From the NCBI GenBank assembly GCA_002710725.1, contig PAKT01000095.1:1-38094 (forward strand): DNA of 38,094 nucleotides, read 5' to 3'. Positions 37,269 to 38,094 of the stretch are shown here, one piece after another. A program made the translations under genes and the position numbers. Origin of the DNA: Spongiibacteraceae bacterium. Its GTDB lineage: Bacteria; Pseudomonadota; Gammaproteobacteria; Pseudomonadales; Spongiibacteraceae. Under the pieces are notes generated by a model that ran no database searches, was not told where the DNA came from, and saw nothing but the letters and a program-made list of their open reading frames with translations. The stretch's first letter is position 1, and each line of letters begins with the position of its first letter.

Positions 37269-37309
37269 CATATTGGGAAATCCATCAAAACGATGGATAT
37301 TTCAATATG
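37269..37309. repeat. Long imperfect inverted repeat
   Basis: CATATTGGGAAATCCATC / GATGGATATTTCAATATG around a 5-nt loop. Confidence 0.6.
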
Positions 37310-37485
37310 AAACAGAAAACCTGAAAGAATCTTCCCCCTCTCAGACTCTTTTATGAGCCATTTTGATAAGCTGGATTCGCCTCCTTGCCAATGCCACTAA
37401 TTTACGGAGGTCCCGATAGAGCGCAGCCGCGACTCGCGATGATGCCGCGAGGCTTGGCCCTACAGCCATCCCGTAGTCTGGCTGC

Positions 37486-37656
37486 ATGGAGCGTTCAAAG
37501 AAAAATCAGACAGCGACAGCGCAGCATTCACCGGAGCTGATAGCCCTGGTCAAACTGCTAGCGCGGGCGGCAGCGGAGAGCGATCACAAAGCCTCCGGCG
37601 AGGCCCTTGATCAATCGTCGCACGAACATCGCCAGAATGGCGAGGAGTCTGCATGA
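37486..37656 (+). CDS. Small protein preceding the serine recombinase
   Basis: 56 aa, MERSKKNQTATAQHSPELIALVKLLARAAAESDHKASGEALDQSSHEHRQNGEESA*; ATGA overlap with the recombinase. Confidence 0.55.
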   Translation: MERSKKNQTATAQHSPELIALVKLLARAAAESDHKASGEALDQSSHEHRQNGEESA

Positions 37657-38094
37657 CACGCTCACAAGCAAATATCGCGATCTACGCGCGTTACTCAACC
37701 GATATGCAAAGTCAGGCCTCGATTGAGGATCAAGTTCGCCTTTGTACCGAGCGGGCTGAGCGCGAAGGCTGGACTATCGTTCAAATCTATACCGATCACG
37801 GCCTGTCTGGGGCAAGCATGATGCGCCCTGGCATTCAGGCGCTCATGCAGGATGCCCAAAGCGGCAAGTTCGATATTGTCCTGGCTGAGGCACTGGATCG
37901 ACTTTCGCGCGATCAGGAGGATATCGCCGGAATTCACAAGCGCCTGAGCTTTGCCAATGTCCAGATGGTTACCCTGTCCGAGGGTGAAATCTCCCATCTT
38001 CACATCGGCCTGAAAGGCACGATGAATGCCTTGTTCTTAAAAGACCTTGCCGATAAAACCCGTCGCGGCCTGCGCGGTCGTGTTGAAGCTGGTA
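37653..38094 (+). CDS. Large serine recombinase, truncated by window end
   Basis: ATG at 37653: MTRSQANIAIYARYSTDMQSQASIEDQVRLCTERAEREGWTIVQIYTDHGLSGASMMRPGIQALMQDAQSGKFDIVLAEALDRLSRDQEDIAGIHKRL...; resolvase N-terminal domain. Not in the ORF track because it runs off the end. Confidence 0.9.
   Translation, partial: MTRSQANIAIYARYSTDMQSQASIEDQVRLCTERAEREGWTIVQIYTDHGLSGASMMRPGIQALMQDAQSGKFDIVLAEALDRLSRDQEDIAGIHKRLSFANVQMVTLSEGEISHLHIGLKGTMNALFLKDLADKTRRGLRGRVEAG

Noticed and set aside
1-38094. CRISPR array
   Set aside because: No regularly spaced direct repeats with unique spacers were seen; the repeats found are hairpins or short arm-type sites.

Overview
The window has three parts. (1) About 1-9.1 kb looks chromosomal: a truncated ISL3-like transposase N-terminus, a penicillin-acylase-family lipoprotein, a small membrane protein, a TonB-dependent receptor, a cytochrome P450, a thioredoxin/YtfJ-like protein and a TetR regulator. 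(2) About 9.1-33.1 kb is a mobile element. Its left edge is a 16-bp 3' end of an initiator-tRNA-like gene (9109-9124) next to that tRNA's apparent terminator. It carries a compact minus-strand defence operon of seven genes plus a putative ncRNA: HTH, Mrr-like nuclease, MmeI-like methyltransferase, SF2 helicase, GIY-YIG protein, RT, RT, ncRNA. The RT pair resembles a DRT3-type (two-RT) system, and downstream lies a small terminator-bounded RNA candidate that presents ACACACACA in a hairpin loop. It also carries a TM0106-like nuclease, an orphan HicB, a MOBP-type relaxase with MobC, a VirD4-like coupling protein without T4SS genes, an ankyrin protein, a membrane J-domain protein and ArdA. (3) About 33.1-38.1 kb has a tRNA-Lys-like 3' half flanked on BOTH sides by paired TTGCCACA sites (attP-like), a tyrosine integrase, hipBA and the start of a large serine recombinase. 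The most interesting signals are: the DRT3-like pair translationally coupled to an unusual restriction-like operon, with its candidate ACACAC-template RNA; dense hairpin arrays with a recurring GGGGA/TCCCC stem in the intergenic spaces of the mobile element, including upstream of ardA; a ~24-nt repeat with a GCGA-loop hairpin upstream of mobC, the coupling-protein gene and the serine-recombinase operon; the intact attP-like site; and a pair of proteins sharing a YLGGSTIL N-terminus that flank the coupling-protein gene. All family calls come from reading motifs in the translations; no database search was run.
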